This document shows positions 54,104 to 64,000 of a stretch of 64,000 bases of DNA, one piece after another. Every line of letters starts with the position of its first letter. Within the stretch, counting starts at the first letter, position 1. The stretch is from contig CAKOGP040000113.1 of assembly GCA_933822405.4 (NCBI GenBank), positions 333,183 through 397,182 on the forward strand, written 5' to 3'. The stretch is from Cylindrotheca closterium. Taxonomy: Eukaryota > Bacillariophyta > Bacillariophyceae > Bacillariales > Bacillariaceae. The notes under the pieces were generated by a model. It was not told the DNA's origin, did not search any database, and saw only the letters and a list, made by a program, of their open reading frames with translations. The translations under genes and the position numbers were made by a program.

Positions 54104-55361
54104 GCTGTTGTTGACCCATTTGCTGCGCTACTTGTCCCATCGGTTGTTGCCCCGTTTGCCCAAATTGGCCCATCTGCTGTTGTCCCATACCCATTTGCCC
54201 TAATTGTCCCATTTGCCCCATTGTATTTTGCATATTTCCGAATTGCATATTGTTGAGCAATTGTTGTTGTTGATTGAACAAGGCAATTTCATTGGGTTGC
54301 ATGTTTTGCATACTATTCTGCATGTTTTGCATATTTTGCAAATTTTGCAAATTCTGCATGGCTTGCATATTCTGCATACCATTTTGCATATTCTGCATAC
54401 CGTTGGACATGTTCCCTCCCACATTCAGTTGAGAGAACGCAGTGGTAGGAACGGTAGTATTGCCACCAATCGGGGTGTTGCCTCCACCTGCTTGGACGAC
54501 TGGAACACCGACTTCCATTCCCAAACCTGGGAAACTTGCACCGGATCCTGATCCGGAAAGAGACCCTGTATTGGTACTGTGTTGAGACCTTCCAATTGGT
54601 CCTCTTGACATGTCATTGATTGGAAGCGGTTCCAGGCTAATTTCGGTCGAATCGATACTGGAAAAGGAAGAGTTCATGGAATACCTAGCCCCCCAAGCTT
54701 CACCAAAACTACTGTGACCTCCATAGGAGTGATTGGAAGGTCCCAATTGGTCCAAGGACAGTTCGTTATCATCGTTGACTTCCCCATCCAAACTAGAGAT
54801 GGAAGTATTGAATTTCTCGTGCATCGAACCGGACAAAGCCTGTTGTTCTTTGCGGTCTTTCCAGAGCTGGAGTTCTTTTCGATATCTTCGAGTATCTATT
54901 TCTGCGTAATGTTCAAAGACCGCCTTACTTTCTTTGTCCACAACCTTCCACTTTTCTGCAATCTTTCTGGCTAAATCTCCAAAACTGATTTTACCATGAG
55001 TGCGTCGATGCCGTCTGGTTTCTCGAGAGGTTGAAAGAATTTGTTCAATGGAACGAACAATTTCAGCTGGAGAAGGATTGTCTTCTCGTCCTTCTACAAT
55101 CCGAGAACGTTCATGTTTGAAAAAGATATTGTAAGCACTCAGCGGCCGTTTGGGTTTGTCCTTTGGTTTCTTCCAAGTGCGTCTTCGTCCTCGACTCCCA
55201 CTGCCACTAGAGGCGCCAGAACCGACAGATCCAACAGATGCGGCTGATGACGGTGGTCGTCCAGGTGATGCGCCTCTTCCTGGGCCATCTGAATCGTACT
55301 TTACTTCATCCTCGTTGATGTCCTCTAGTTCGGTCTTGATTCCTAAGCTATCGTCCGACAT
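53751..55361 (-). CDS. HMG-box protein with poly-Gln C-terminus
   Basis: Single exon, 536 residues. After an acidic, Gly/Ser-rich start, an HMG box spans about residues 66-165: DKPKRPLSAYNIFFKHERSR, a long insert rich in Arg and His (ETRRHRRTHGKISFGDLARK), then AEKWKVVDKESKAVFEHYAE. HMG boxes bend DNA; this is likely a chromatin or transcription factor. The C-terminal half is Gln/Asn/Met-rich with NMQNMQN repeats and Gln runs encoded by mixed CAA/CAG, ending in a Gly run. The insert between box helices is longer than usual. Divergent from another poly-Gln gene. Confidence 0.88.
54007..54400. repeat. CAA/CAG (Gln) and NMQ-type coding repeats
   Basis: Triplet repeats (TTG/CTG on plus) at about 54069-54112 and nearby, and 15-18 base units around 54290-54400, encode Gln tracts and NMQ repeats of the HMG-box protein. 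Confidence 0.85.
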
Positions 55362-55904
55362 GATTGATTTTCTGATTGGTTTTTTCGCTTTGCAACGTGT
55401 GTGTCGTCAGGGAGTCAAATGTGCAAGAGAGGTGCAAGTAAGAGGATCGATCGGAAAAAGGAAAAATCCTGACAGACATACTGTACCAGGTACGTACAGT
55501 ACTGTAGGTACCATACTCAATACTCGTACCTCAAAAAAAGACCGTCGACTAATTTTCAAAGCTCTGTAAACAAACATACTGGATATCAGGTAGCTCTGAC
55601 ATTTCGTTGGGCTGGCATGCGACATCGGTAGGACGTCGACACGTTTTTCAACTGGAAAGATGCTGTTCCACCTTCTGTTCTGTAGTGAACTTGGCACAGC
55701 ATCTATCGACTTCACAACCGCAGCCAGCGATCGTATTTCGATCGACACACCTACCGGTACTGTACAGTACTAATCTCCCATTCTGTCAATCATAACGAAG
55801 AGAGAACACCAAATCGATTCCATTAGCAGTCCAATCAATCAGCAAATTTAACGTCAGATCATTAAGGTCATTCATTCTAAATAACTTCAACCGAAGCAAG
55901 CACG
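55362..55904. promoter_or_regulatory. Divergent promoter of two poly-Gln genes
   Basis: 543 bases between two starts on opposite strands. It contains several GTAC-type palindromic tracts (for example 55480-55530, with GTACGTACAG and GGTACC), but no gene. Confidence 0.35.
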
Positions 55905-57653
55905 ATGAACAATTTCAATGATACTTCCGAGATGGATCAGATTGACATTGATAGTCTCCTCAATGATGGTGGAAGTGAGTCATTCAATGTGACTGATAGA
56001 GAACTCCTGAATCTAATGGCTCAGGATCAAATGACTCCTTTGCCTGAAGGAGCAGAAGCTGAAGCGTCCATGGGAGGATATGGTCAGTTGAATTTGGGAT
56101 CCAACACATCCATTGATCAATTGGTGAGTATGCCATTGGGACGATTGGCTGGTTCCGTCGATTCTATTAATGATGAATTCCAAGATCAGCAGCAATCATC
56201 GCGAGACTTGGAACCAGATCCGTTAATGATGAGCAACAACAGTCAGAGAAGTAACAACAGCAGCAACAACAACAACATGAACAACCTTATGGGACATCAA
56301 CCACAACTGAATATCCCGGAGCACAATCCAATGATGAACCAGGGAATGAACCAAGGGATGCATCAGGGAATGAATCAGGGGATGTCACAGATGAATCGGG
56401 GAAGGAACCAAGGAATGTCACAGATGATGGGGCAGAACAACAATTTCCAACAGCAGCAGCAGCAGCAGCAACAACAGCCCATGCCACAACAAGTTGATGA
56501 TAGCACAATAAGAAGGTTGGAAGAGGAAAAGATGAAACTACTGGCTAAACTCAACGCAATTAACGAACAGCAAGATCAAATGAATAATTATGCTCCAAAT
56601 AACAATAACATGATGGGCATGCAGCAACACCAGCAACAACAACAACAACAGCAACAGCAACAGGGACAAATGTCTCAAGAGCAAATGCTCATGATGATGC
56701 AACAGCAACTGAATATGCAGCAGCAACAACAACAGCAGCAGGTGTCACCAAAGATGAATATACAACCAAATTCAATGGCTTCCCTCTTGCAGCAACAACA
56801 ACAAGCTTTGTCTGGGTCCCAACAAGGACAACGGCAAACCTCTCTCACCACAGCAGTGTCGAACATGACAGTCAAGGAACCTGGAGAATCACCATTAACC
56901 AGCTTTTTGAGAGCCAAGGGAGGCGGTGGCGGTGGCGGAGCCAGTGCCTTGTCGGCAGCCGGTATCAAAGGAACTTCAGCCTCTGTCTTTTCTGCTTCGT
57001 CTGGAGTTTCAGTGGACCCTTTTAACAAGGGTCGGGGCAAGTTGACTGGGGCCATGGATCGATCCCTTCAGACTCAATCCATGCTCAAGCAACTAGCCAT
57101 CAGCAAGAACAGCGGCAAGGGTCAAGACGCGAGTGGTGGAAGAGGTGGCAATGCGCAATGGGGAGCAGGTGCTGCTGGCAGCGGTAAATCATCCAATGCC
57201 TACAAATATTCAGGTATTCTACCCAAACACGTCTCGGACGGCCATTTGTTGCGAGCAGGAGGACGAAGTTCAGGTATGTATCGAGCGGGTTCCAAGACAT
57301 CTGTGAGCAAGGACAAGCTGCTATATGGTCTTGGTCGAAGCAAGGGGCGAACAGGATCGCAAAGCAAGGAGCAAATCCACAATTTAACGAGGAAGGGGAG
57401 CCACAACAAGTTGAGCAATTCGGCACTGAATCGTATGCCAGAAAGTTCCGTACCACATAGAGCACGGCAATCAAATGCCTCCAAGTACAAGTTTGGAAGC
57501 ATGGGCAATTTGGGTTCAATGGGAAACTTGGGTTCATTAGGAAACTTGGACTCGATTCTACAGCTGCAAAATGCTCAGCACCGAGGGAACTACCAACAAG
57601 GTGGTGGAGGAGTTGGTGGTGGTGGAAATTACCAAGGAAATGCGCAATGGTGA
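55905..57653 (+). CDS. Gln/Asn/Met-rich protein, unknown
   Basis: Single exon, 582 residues. An acidic start (DQIDIDSLLNDGG, possibly a short activation motif) is followed by Asn/Met/Gln repeats (MNQGMNQGMHQGM) and poly-Gln runs, with one short coiled coil (RRLEEEKMKLLAKLNAI). A Ser/Gly/Lys-rich C-terminal half has repeated SMGNLGSMGNLGSLGN. It has no folded domain that I know. The composition is that of a disordered nuclear co-regulator, and it faces an HMG-box gene of similar composition. Function is not inferred further. Confidence 0.8.
   Translation: MNNFNDTSEMDQIDIDSLLNDGGSESFNVTDRELLNLMAQDQMTPLPEGAEAEASMGGYGQLNLGSNTSIDQLVSMPLGRLAGSVDSINDEFQDQQQSSRDLEPDPLMMSNNSQRSNNSSNNNNMNNLMGHQPQLNIPEHNPMMNQGMNQGMHQGMNQGMSQMNRGRNQGMSQMMGQNNNFQQQQQQQQQQPMPQQVDDSTIRRLEEEKMKLLAKLNAINEQQDQMNNYAPNNNNMMGMQQHQQQQQQQQQQQGQMSQEQMLMMMQQQLNMQQQQQQQQVSPKMNIQPNSMASLLQQQQQALSGSQQGQRQTSLTTAVSNMTVKEPGESPLTSFLRAKGGGGGGGASALSAAGIKGTSASVFSASSGVSVDPFNKGRGKLTGAMDRSLQTQSMLKQLAISKNSGKGQDASGGRGGNAQWGAGAAGSGKSSNAYKYSGILPKHVSDGHLLRAGGRSSGMYRAGSKTSVSKDKLLYGLGRSKGRTGSQSKEQIHNLTRKGSHNKLSNSALNRMPESSVPHRARQSNASKYKFGSMGNLGSMGNLGSLGNLDSILQLQNAQHRGNYQQGGGGVGGGGNYQGNAQW
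56446..56750. repeat. CAG/CAA triplet tracts
   Basis: Several runs of CAG and CAA triplets (56448-56476, 56627-56663, 56716-56741) encode the poly-Gln runs of the 55905-57653 gene. The units are interrupted, which usually limits slippage. Confidence 0.9.
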
Positions 57654-57877
57654 TACCACTTCTAAATTGCTCCTTTAATCTGGAGTATGTGTATAATACC
57701 AAATATCATGTTGAAATTCTCTTTGTGTTGTTGATGACGATATTCTTCAATGCATTCCTTCTCTTTCCGGTGGGTCATTCTGATGTTTTGATTCAAATGA
57801 CTCAAAGTCTTCTGGCATGTGGCAGATCTTCACAAAGAAACAGAAGTGTTCCGATAGCAACAACTTCATCGTCAATC

Positions 57878-58312
57878 ATGCTTCCCAACCCAGCCAACCT
57901 CATGAAGGGAAACGCCGAGATTCCCGAAGTAGAACAAGTCGGAACAATAACACTAGAAGAGCTCCACAAGTATGACTGCAAGAATCCCGATCGAAGAATG
58001 TTGAGTTTGTTTGGAATCGTATTTGATGTGACCTCTTCCGAAAAGTCTTATGGGAAAGATGGGGCCTACAAGGAATACGCTGGGCGCGATATCACGCTAG
58101 CAATCGGTCTTATGAAGACGGACGACCAATGGTTGGATCGATTTGTGAAAATGGAAAAAAAGTGGACCGACGATGCCAAAGGCTGGGTGGAATATATGGA
58201 AAGTAAATACCCCAAGTGTGGAAAGCTGGACAAATGGGACGAAGATCAGGAAACGTGGCCTGAGTTGACAGATGAGGAGAAGGAGGCCATTAACAAATGT
58301 ATAATCATGTAA
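57878..58312 (+). CDS. Cytochrome b5-like (MAPR family) heme-binding protein
   Basis: From the ATG at 57878 the frame gives 144 residues. It is open further upstream, with ATGs at 57734 (hydrophobic MTIFFNAFLLFPVG) and 57647. The last overlaps the preceding coding region and is unlikely. The domain is MAPR-type: ITLEELHKYD, then LSLFGIVFDVTSSEKSYGKDGAYKEYAGRDITLAIG, matching the pattern of PGRMC1 proteins with its Tyr heme ligands, not the two His of true cytochrome b5. A C-terminal Trp/Glu-rich extension follows (DKWDEDQETWPELTDEEKEA). PGRMC proteins support sterol P450s. A membrane anchor would need the longer start. Confidence 0.8.
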   Translation: MLPNPANLMKGNAEIPEVEQVGTITLEELHKYDCKNPDRRMLSLFGIVFDVTSSEKSYGKDGAYKEYAGRDITLAIGLMKTDDQWLDRFVKMEKKWTDDAKGWVEYMESKYPKCGKLDKWDEDQETWPELTDEEKEAINKCIIM

Positions 58313-59128
58313 AAGGCAACAAAATTTGGGATTAGGAGTTAAATTTATAGTTTTGGTTTTTTTTTCAATTCTATGAGGACTACTCAACTTACAGCATCCA
58401 AATACAACGTAACTGGTAATATAGCTGTAGGTGTACACATTGCATTGGGGACGAGAATCCGAAAGTCAAATTTATGAAGGAAGAGTGATGCTGCACCAGC
58501 AGCATCAACACCAACCTACTGGTACTAGTATCCGCCGTGAGGCATTCAGGCATTTTTTCGAGAGCATTTAGCTATCAACTTCAAACTCAATACCCGATTG
58601 TATCTGTTCTAGTGTATAAGTAATTACCCTCTTCAGGTCAAAGTGACAACCTCGCTTCACTATAATTCACTACGGTACCATCATTACCATGTAGCCGATA
58701 CCTTTTACTTGGAACACCTACTCCTGTAAACGTATGCGCTCGAAGGTCAGACTGTTGTCTCTGTGGAACATGAAAAGTATCAGTTGGCACCACCACTTTT
58801 TGAAAAATTGGTACGAATTCGACCGCCATTTTCTCGGCCTGCGCGGTCTTAATTTCTTTCTACTAGCGGTCCACGCGGCAAGGAACGTAAGCTTGATCAG
58901 TTTTGATCAAGCGCTGCCATGGAGTTTTGTCAGCATCGGGCAATCTCATTGCTTCTATTATCCCGCAAGTCACATCTTCGGACCAAGCTCACGAAATCTA
59001 ATTCAATACCAATATCGGAATAACTCCAAGGTCCGGAATCACCCTAACGTAATCACCAGAAGCAAACCACAGTGCTCAGATAGAGTCAGACATCTCAGAA
59101 GTTCTTCAAGCAGAAAATAGAGCAGAAA
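58313..59128. other. Intergenic, no gene seen
   Basis: 816 bases between the MAPR protein and the Zn2Cys6 gene, both plus. It includes the promoter of the latter. A small inverted element TTGATCAGTTTTGATCAAG occurs near 58893. The frame at 58734-59120 lacks recognisable content. Confidence 0.4.
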
Positions 59129-61642
59129 ATGTCTGGAAACGGAGACAAAGAGAAGGACATTGCCCTCTGCGCCAGTTGCGATCGTTGTCGTTCACGCAAG
59201 ACGAAATGTGATGGTGCTCGCCCATGTGCAAATTGTGCTGCCAAGTACATGAAGAAGCACAAGCTTACAAGGTACGAAGCAAGCAAATGGCAAAGAAGGA
59301 TTGAATCGTATTCGAGGCGAAATCCACACACGTTTCAATGATTGAATGAATCTCGACGACTCACATCACTTGTCTTTCTCTTCTCCTGCAGCGTTGAAGG
59401 CATCCCCCCTGAAGCATTTGAATGTCACTATTCACCAGCCAAACGCCGAGGCCCTGTGCCTGGACGATCTGGCCAATCCCGCAAAGCTAGTGAAGCCTTT
59501 GGACGAGGCATGGGTGGAGGGTTTGACGGTATGGACAATTTTCAATCAAACGGGATGGGCGCTGTTGGAGGTATGGGTGGCGTTCAGTCCATGGAAGAAC
59601 TGCAGCTTAGACAAATCATGATGCAAGCCAATATGGGCGGGCATCAAGGGTTGGGGGGTGCTTTGGATCAGGGACCATCGTTCTTGGACACCCAACAAGC
59701 GGCCATTCAACAACAGATCAACTTGATCCAGCAACTGCAGGCCCAACAAAACTTGGAAGGAAGAGCTGTTGCACTGGCGGCTGTTTCGGCTGCTGCCGAT
59801 ATGGAACCCCCTGCTCGGCGTTTGAAAACGGAGCCTCCCAAACAAGCCAATAACGGCGGCAACAACAATGGAGGTGGTGGTGGTAGTACTGCTGGGAGCA
59901 ATAACCGCGATGCCAATGGAGTTCCACGCACCATTGCTGCTCATACTCACTTGTTGGAACTAAGTGATCCAGATGGTTCTCGATTGCGCGCATATTACAG
60001 ATTAAGTGTGGACGAACTCTTTGGATTTCCACCCACCCCCACGGACGAAGAATACTGCATGCGATTGAACATCCCAGGCATGACACCGCGCATGATTCCT
60101 GGAACCCACCTAGCGGCACTCAGTGCGGCCAGATTTGCCGAAGTCGCCTTGGGTGCTGTTGTCCACAATGAAGTTTCCTTGGGAATGGAATTGTGTAACG
60201 CTGTTGTCCACTGTCTTCGAGAGTCGGTTCAAGAACCTGTTCAACCACCTTATATGTTTGAAGTTGCGAGGTCCTACTTTTTGTTGGGAGTATTCCGAGC
60301 ATTCCGAGGTGACATGGTTCGCTATTTCAAGTATCGTCGGGTTTGTCTGACTTATATTTCCAAACTCGAGGTACGTTTCGTTGATGGTTGAATGATTCAA
60401 TGATATATTTTTGCTTGGAGTTTTTTGTAGTCTCACTTTCTAATTCCATGGCTCTCTTTGGCTATACAGAATGATGCTAGTGCTGCAACATTACTGGCAG
60501 CAGTTGCTTTCTTGGATGCCTGGGCCTACATGATCTACAATGCTGATGAGCAGCGACTTCCCAACATTGACAAAACAATTCCACCTGTGGAAGGATCAAT
60601 GCAAGCAATTGGGTCAACTGCTACCGAACTCGAATACAACGTGAAGACCAACCCAGGGCAAATTGCATCCGATCCGAAGAATCAGAACTGGATCCAAGGT
60701 GCTCCTCCAATTTACCTCAACAACGAAGCTCCTCTTCCTGCTCGATCTTTGGATGCTCTAGCTTGTGCTGTTCGAACCTGCTGTGACCAAGCCAATGGGC
60801 GTTTTGCTGCCATCTCCAAAGAGGCCAAGACCACCAACATGGAAGCCATTCCTCAAGAAACAATCATTACTCCAACGACGACTGCCGTTCTAGCCCACGA
60901 GAATGAACTTTGCAGCCGAAATATGGTGCTTTCGGCATTTTCTCTTTTGCAGCAATACGAGTCTGCAACTCCATCGTCTCACAAGAACCAAGGTATCCAC
61001 TTGATTATTTCAGCTTTGGATGCCTTTTTAGACAATGGCGACGAAGAAGAGAATGGAGGCTTTACTGATGCACAGATCCAATCGCTGCTCAGTGTCTGCA
61101 ATACCACAATTGAAAATCCTCTCTTGTTGCACCACGGAGGACCAACTTACCACATGGTATCAAACGCTGCAATCATGCTTTGCCATCTTCTCAATGGCAT
61201 GTACGCCATGAAGGGACCTGAACTCCTCAAGGCACAAGAAGGAGACATGGAAGCTGCCATGTTTGAAGAGGTCTTGGACACATTCATTGCTGTCCGAAAG
61301 CTCTTGATGATCCACAGAAGAAAGCTGCCTGCCAAGCTGAGGTGTCATGGAATCCCAAGAGCTCCTATTGGAGTTCCACAAGAGGCCATGTCATTCATTG
61401 ATCTCGGAGAGACCGTATTATGTTCCTGCAGAGGGTGCCAAGGTTTCGTGCTGATGGCTTGCTCTCCATGTGTTGCTGCGGAGCGAGCCCAAAAAGCAGC
61501 CGACAAGAGAAAGCTCGAAACAGGAATCGAGGGCAAATTCGATTCCACGGATATGGACCAAGACTTGGCCGACCTTGATAACGACTTCAACTTGGACGAT
61601 GATGCACTGCTTGGGATGCTTTCTCAACTGATAAACACGTAG
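59129..61642 (+). CDS. Zn2Cys6-type transcription factor
   Basis: Exons 59129-59271, 59392-60370 and 60470-61642 give 764 residues. Near the N-terminus CASCDRCRSRKTKCDGARPCANC contains five zinc-cluster Cys (17, 20, 27, 33, 36 with fungal spacing). The sixth, Cys 59 in FECHYSPAKR, comes after 22 residues instead of the usual 6-8, and the first intron lies between. A basic linker follows. Then come Gly/Gln/Met-rich stretches and an alpha-helical middle and C-terminal region (ALSAARFAEVALGAVVHNEVSLGMELC, FFLLGVFRAFRGDM-like). The structure resembles fungal binuclear cluster regulators, but the regulatory domain is not one I can name. The acidic C-terminus (DLDNDFNLDDDALL) may activate transcription. 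Confidence 0.85.
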
Positions 61643-62159
61643 ACAAAAAGCATGGTTAATTGATGTTCATTGTAACATATTCCTAAATACGTTCTTCTTT
61701 GGTTTTGAGTAGTTTGCTTCGAGCTAAAGTTGTTATTCGTGATGGGAAAGCTTTGCTAAACACGAATTCAAACAAATCATGATGTGTTCTTTCTCGGACC
61801 CAATACTGTACAACACCAACTATTCTCGAGGACAATTTTAAGTTTTCGTCCAAATGGACTCTCTGAATCAGCGTAGCCTGCTGTATATATCCATAATAAG
61901 CGATGAAGAGTCGCTGATAGACTCTATGATCATTCTTACTGCAGTACCTTCGATGGAGGAGATGGTGGCAAGTGGCAAGGGACACAGCAGGAGACAACAG
62001 AGAGAAATTCTCAAACAAAACTGATGCAAATCTCGACAACTTGACTTCAATATCATCACAAAGCCCATATTGTGTAGTTGCCTAGCATTACGATGTTAAA
62101 GGTACATATAAAGGAAAGTGTTTCTTGACAGCTTTTGTTTGTTTTATTGATACCTTTGT
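61643..62159. other. Convergent spacer with a doubtful frame
   Basis: 517 bases between the Zn2Cys6 stop and the uS8 stop. A 118-codon minus frame at 62039-61683 has fairly natural composition (IAYYGYIQQATLIQRVHLDE, FSKAFPSRITTLARSKLL) but no recognisable motif. I would treat it as possible but unsupported. Confidence 0.3.
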
Positions 62160-62773
62160 TTAATAGAAGAAGCCTAGGATCTTTCCTCCAGTCTTTTTGC
62201 GGCGTGCCTCTTCGTGAGTCATGATACCATATGTAGTCGATAGGATAACATGTCCGAATTGACGACTTGGAAGAAGGTTGACAATCCACTTTTCAATTTC
62301 ACCATATTCAACATCGAAGCGAGGGGAGATAACTCCGCACTTATTCAGACGTCCGTTCAACTCAATGACAATCTTTGAGGATCTGTGGTCATCAATAATT
62401 TCAAATTCTCCAATGTATCCTGTTAAGAGTGGGTGTAGCAAAACCAACGGCGCAATAAAGGGTGAGGTACAGTCGTTGCGTGAGTGTGAATTGATCATGC
62501 CGAATCTACTCTTGGAGCTAACATCGAGGCGTCGGGTCCTGGCAGCAGCTGCTTGTTCCGAGGACCAAGTGCGCGCTCGCAACAATTCCATGTCATGCCC
62601 CGGGATCGGGTGAGTGATCTTTCATACGAAATAGACTTACCATGCTGTTGCATGCATCGAAGGAACTTGATGACAACCTTAGACGCTGGGCGAATCAACA
62701 CTTGTCTGCGTCCACGCTTTTCTGCGTTGGAGATTGTTTTAAGGCAATCGGCTAGTACTGACATGCGAACCAT
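62160..62773 (-). CDS. RPS15A: Cytosolic ribosomal protein uS8 (S15a)
   Basis: Exons 62773-62641 and 62419-62160 join in phase to 130 residues, the exact family length. It is a core small-subunit protein that binds 18S rRNA helices. The start [21 protein letters not shown] and the internal [11 protein letters not shown], which is restored at the splice site, are diagnostic. So are [26 protein letters not shown] and the end [18 protein letters not shown]. The 221-base intron is long for this window. Divergent from eL33. Confidence 0.97.
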
Positions 62774-63452
62774 CTTTTGTGGATTGTGAATTGTTTGTGT
62801 GGTTGGTAGGCAGTGGTTTGGATTGGATTGGAAAACAAAGGATGAGAAATTGATAATGAAAATGAAGCTACAATGGAAAATGAAAAAACTCCAAACCGAC
62901 AGTGCAATGAAACTACAATCTTCCAGATCAGGACAATCCGCACTGGGCTACATGATAAAGCTGGAGCAAAGGCGGTGGCACACTGATTGCTCCTCACCTT
63001 GAAAGATCTCTGTGTGTTTTTCTGCTAAGGGTATGAATAGAAGAGAGAGACTCTTTTGAATTGGGTGTGTGATACCAATCTCACCGCTTTACTCAATTGT
63101 CCTAAAAGCTACGGGCGAGGGCAGTAGCGTGTGCGGCTTGAGCAACAAGCTATTACCGCATTACTTGGGTTATGTTGTCTGAAGAAGTCCTATAAGTCGA
63201 AATCAGTACTAGTTTTACATACGTGACTGTTCAGGACAGACGAAAGTCGCGAGCAAGAAAGGCGCAGCACGATCTCTCAAGGCATCTATCTTCATTGTCG
63301 TTTCTTGTATACTCAATCAATAATAATACCGGTAAGGATCCTCTGGACAACTGCATTGGACTTGCAAGCGATACATGACATTGTAACTGACTTTATTTTT
63401 TGTTCTCCCTTTTTCCTCATCACTGTCACCCTGTTGCAACGAAATCAGAACC
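62774..63452. promoter_or_regulatory. Divergent promoter of uS8 and eL33
   Basis: 679 bases between two ribosomal protein genes on opposite strands. A leader intron for eL33 is likely at 63332-63448 (GTAAGG...AATCAG, 117 bases), ending four bases before its ATG. No coding frame is convincing. Confidence 0.55.
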
Positions 63453-63785
63453 ATGCCAAACACCAGACCCCCACGCCTTCATGTTGACGGAGCCATCCTC
63501 GGTTACCAACGCGGTCTCCGCACCCAAAACAACAGTGTTAGTTTGATCAAGATCAAGGGTGTTGATAGCAAGGATGAAGTCGATTTCTATCTCGGAAAGA
63601 AGGTTGCATTTATCACCAAGTCCGAGACTGCCGACAAGTTTGGAAACAAATTCCGTGTCAACTGGGGCAAGGTCTGCAGAGCACACGGATCCAACGGTGT
63701 CGTCCGATGCACTTTCCGACGAAATTTGCCCCCGCAAGCTATTGGTGGAAAGGTCAGAGTTATGCTTTACCCATCGCGCGTATAA
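63453..63785 (+). CDS. RPL35A: Cytosolic ribosomal protein eL33 (L35a)
   Basis: Single coding exon, 110 residues, the family length. It is a eukaryote- and archaea-specific large-subunit protein. GYQRGLRTQNNSVSLIKIKG, YLGKKVAFI, WGKVCRAHGSNGVVRCTFRRNLPP and the end GGKVRVMLYPSRV match the family throughout. The ATG lies four bases after an AATCAG splice acceptor, so the leader is probably spliced, which is common in ribosomal protein genes. The remaining 215 bases of the window are 3' flank with nothing else seen. Confidence 0.97.
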   Translation: MPNTRPPRLHVDGAILGYQRGLRTQNNSVSLIKIKGVDSKDEVDFYLGKKVAFITKSETADKFGNKFRVNWGKVCRAHGSNGVVRCTFRRNLPPQAIGGKVRVMLYPSRV

Positions 63786-64000
63786 GCTTGTATAGAAACA
63801 AAAGGAAAAAGTTGTATCAGTCGAACGCTTTGCCAAACCGTAGAATTGAGTTGTCGTTGCATTTTGATTGCCTAGTCGAGATTTGGATTGCGCGGCTGTA
63901 GTTGTTGGTCATGAAGGATGTATGTTGTATTAAATCCTTTCGTCGTATTTCATCCCAAATTTCCTTTGATCACTTTCGAGCTTGGAGTTCTCATTTCCCC

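Noticed and set aside
53817..54256. Leu-rich plus-strand frames opposite the poly-Gln region
   Set aside because: Poly-Leu/Val translations of CAA/CAG repeats in the antisense direction.

Overview
This window is nuclear DNA of a diatom, most likely a raphid pennate; the pennate part is inference. The evidence for a diatom is a fucoxanthin-chlorophyll light-harvesting protein, many precursors with the secondary-plastid signal-peptide junction AFAP or a variant of it, short GT-AG introns of about 70-120 bases, a Zn2Cys6 regulator, poly-Gln nuclear proteins, and secreted Lys/Ser/Gly-rich proteins that resemble silica-associated proteins. Genes are packed tightly on both strands, often in divergent pairs that share 200-500 base promoters. 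I joined exons by reading splice sites and checking phase. Coordinates given for spliced genes are outer limits, with exons in the evidence text.

Layout. 0-6.3 kb: the tail of an aldo-keto reductase, a phospholipid scramblase-like gene, and two paralogous ELO fatty-acid elongases in opposite orientation. These flank a small plastid membrane protein and divinyl chlorophyllide 8-vinyl reductase. 6.3-12.2 kb: an unrecognised acidic membrane protein, a PH-domain coiled-coil protein and an unrecognised basic/Ser-rich protein. 12.4-21 kb: adenylosuccinate synthetase divergent from an LHC gene, uroporphyrinogen decarboxylase divergent from a THOC5-like gene, a single-domain globin, and a small plastid protein. 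21.4-29.8 kb: cytochrome b5 reductase divergent from an SGNH-hydrolase-like gene, plastid glycerol-3-phosphate acyltransferase, an NAD(P)-binding protein, a BTB protein and a thioredoxin-like protein.

29.8-32.1 kb is the one large gene-poor stretch. It holds three consecutive near-perfect hairpins. 32.1-43.3 kb: a CRAL-TRIO protein, a NUDIX hydrolase whose reading frame breaks near its end, a Tat-targeted thylakoid-lumen protein, an LRR membrane protein built from one-repeat exons, an LMBR1-type membrane protein, a secreted Cys-rich protein with a Lys-rich tail, and L-aspartate oxidase. 44-51.2 kb: an RTKS-repeat protein, a tandem pair of METTL21-like methyltransferases, and a tandem pair of secreted proteins with silaffin-like or Pro/Ser-rich tails. 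51.6-64 kb: CTP synthase, an HMG-box/poly-Gln gene divergent from an unrelated poly-Gln gene, a cytochrome b5-like (MAPR) protein, a Zn2Cys6 regulator, and the ribosomal proteins uS8 and eL33 in divergent orientation.

There are no operons. Functional themes are tetrapyrrole and light harvesting (DVR, HemE, LHC, lumen protein), lipid synthesis (two ELO, GPAT, cytochrome b5 reductase), nucleotide and NAD synthesis (ADSS, CTPS, NadB), and secreted wall-like proteins.
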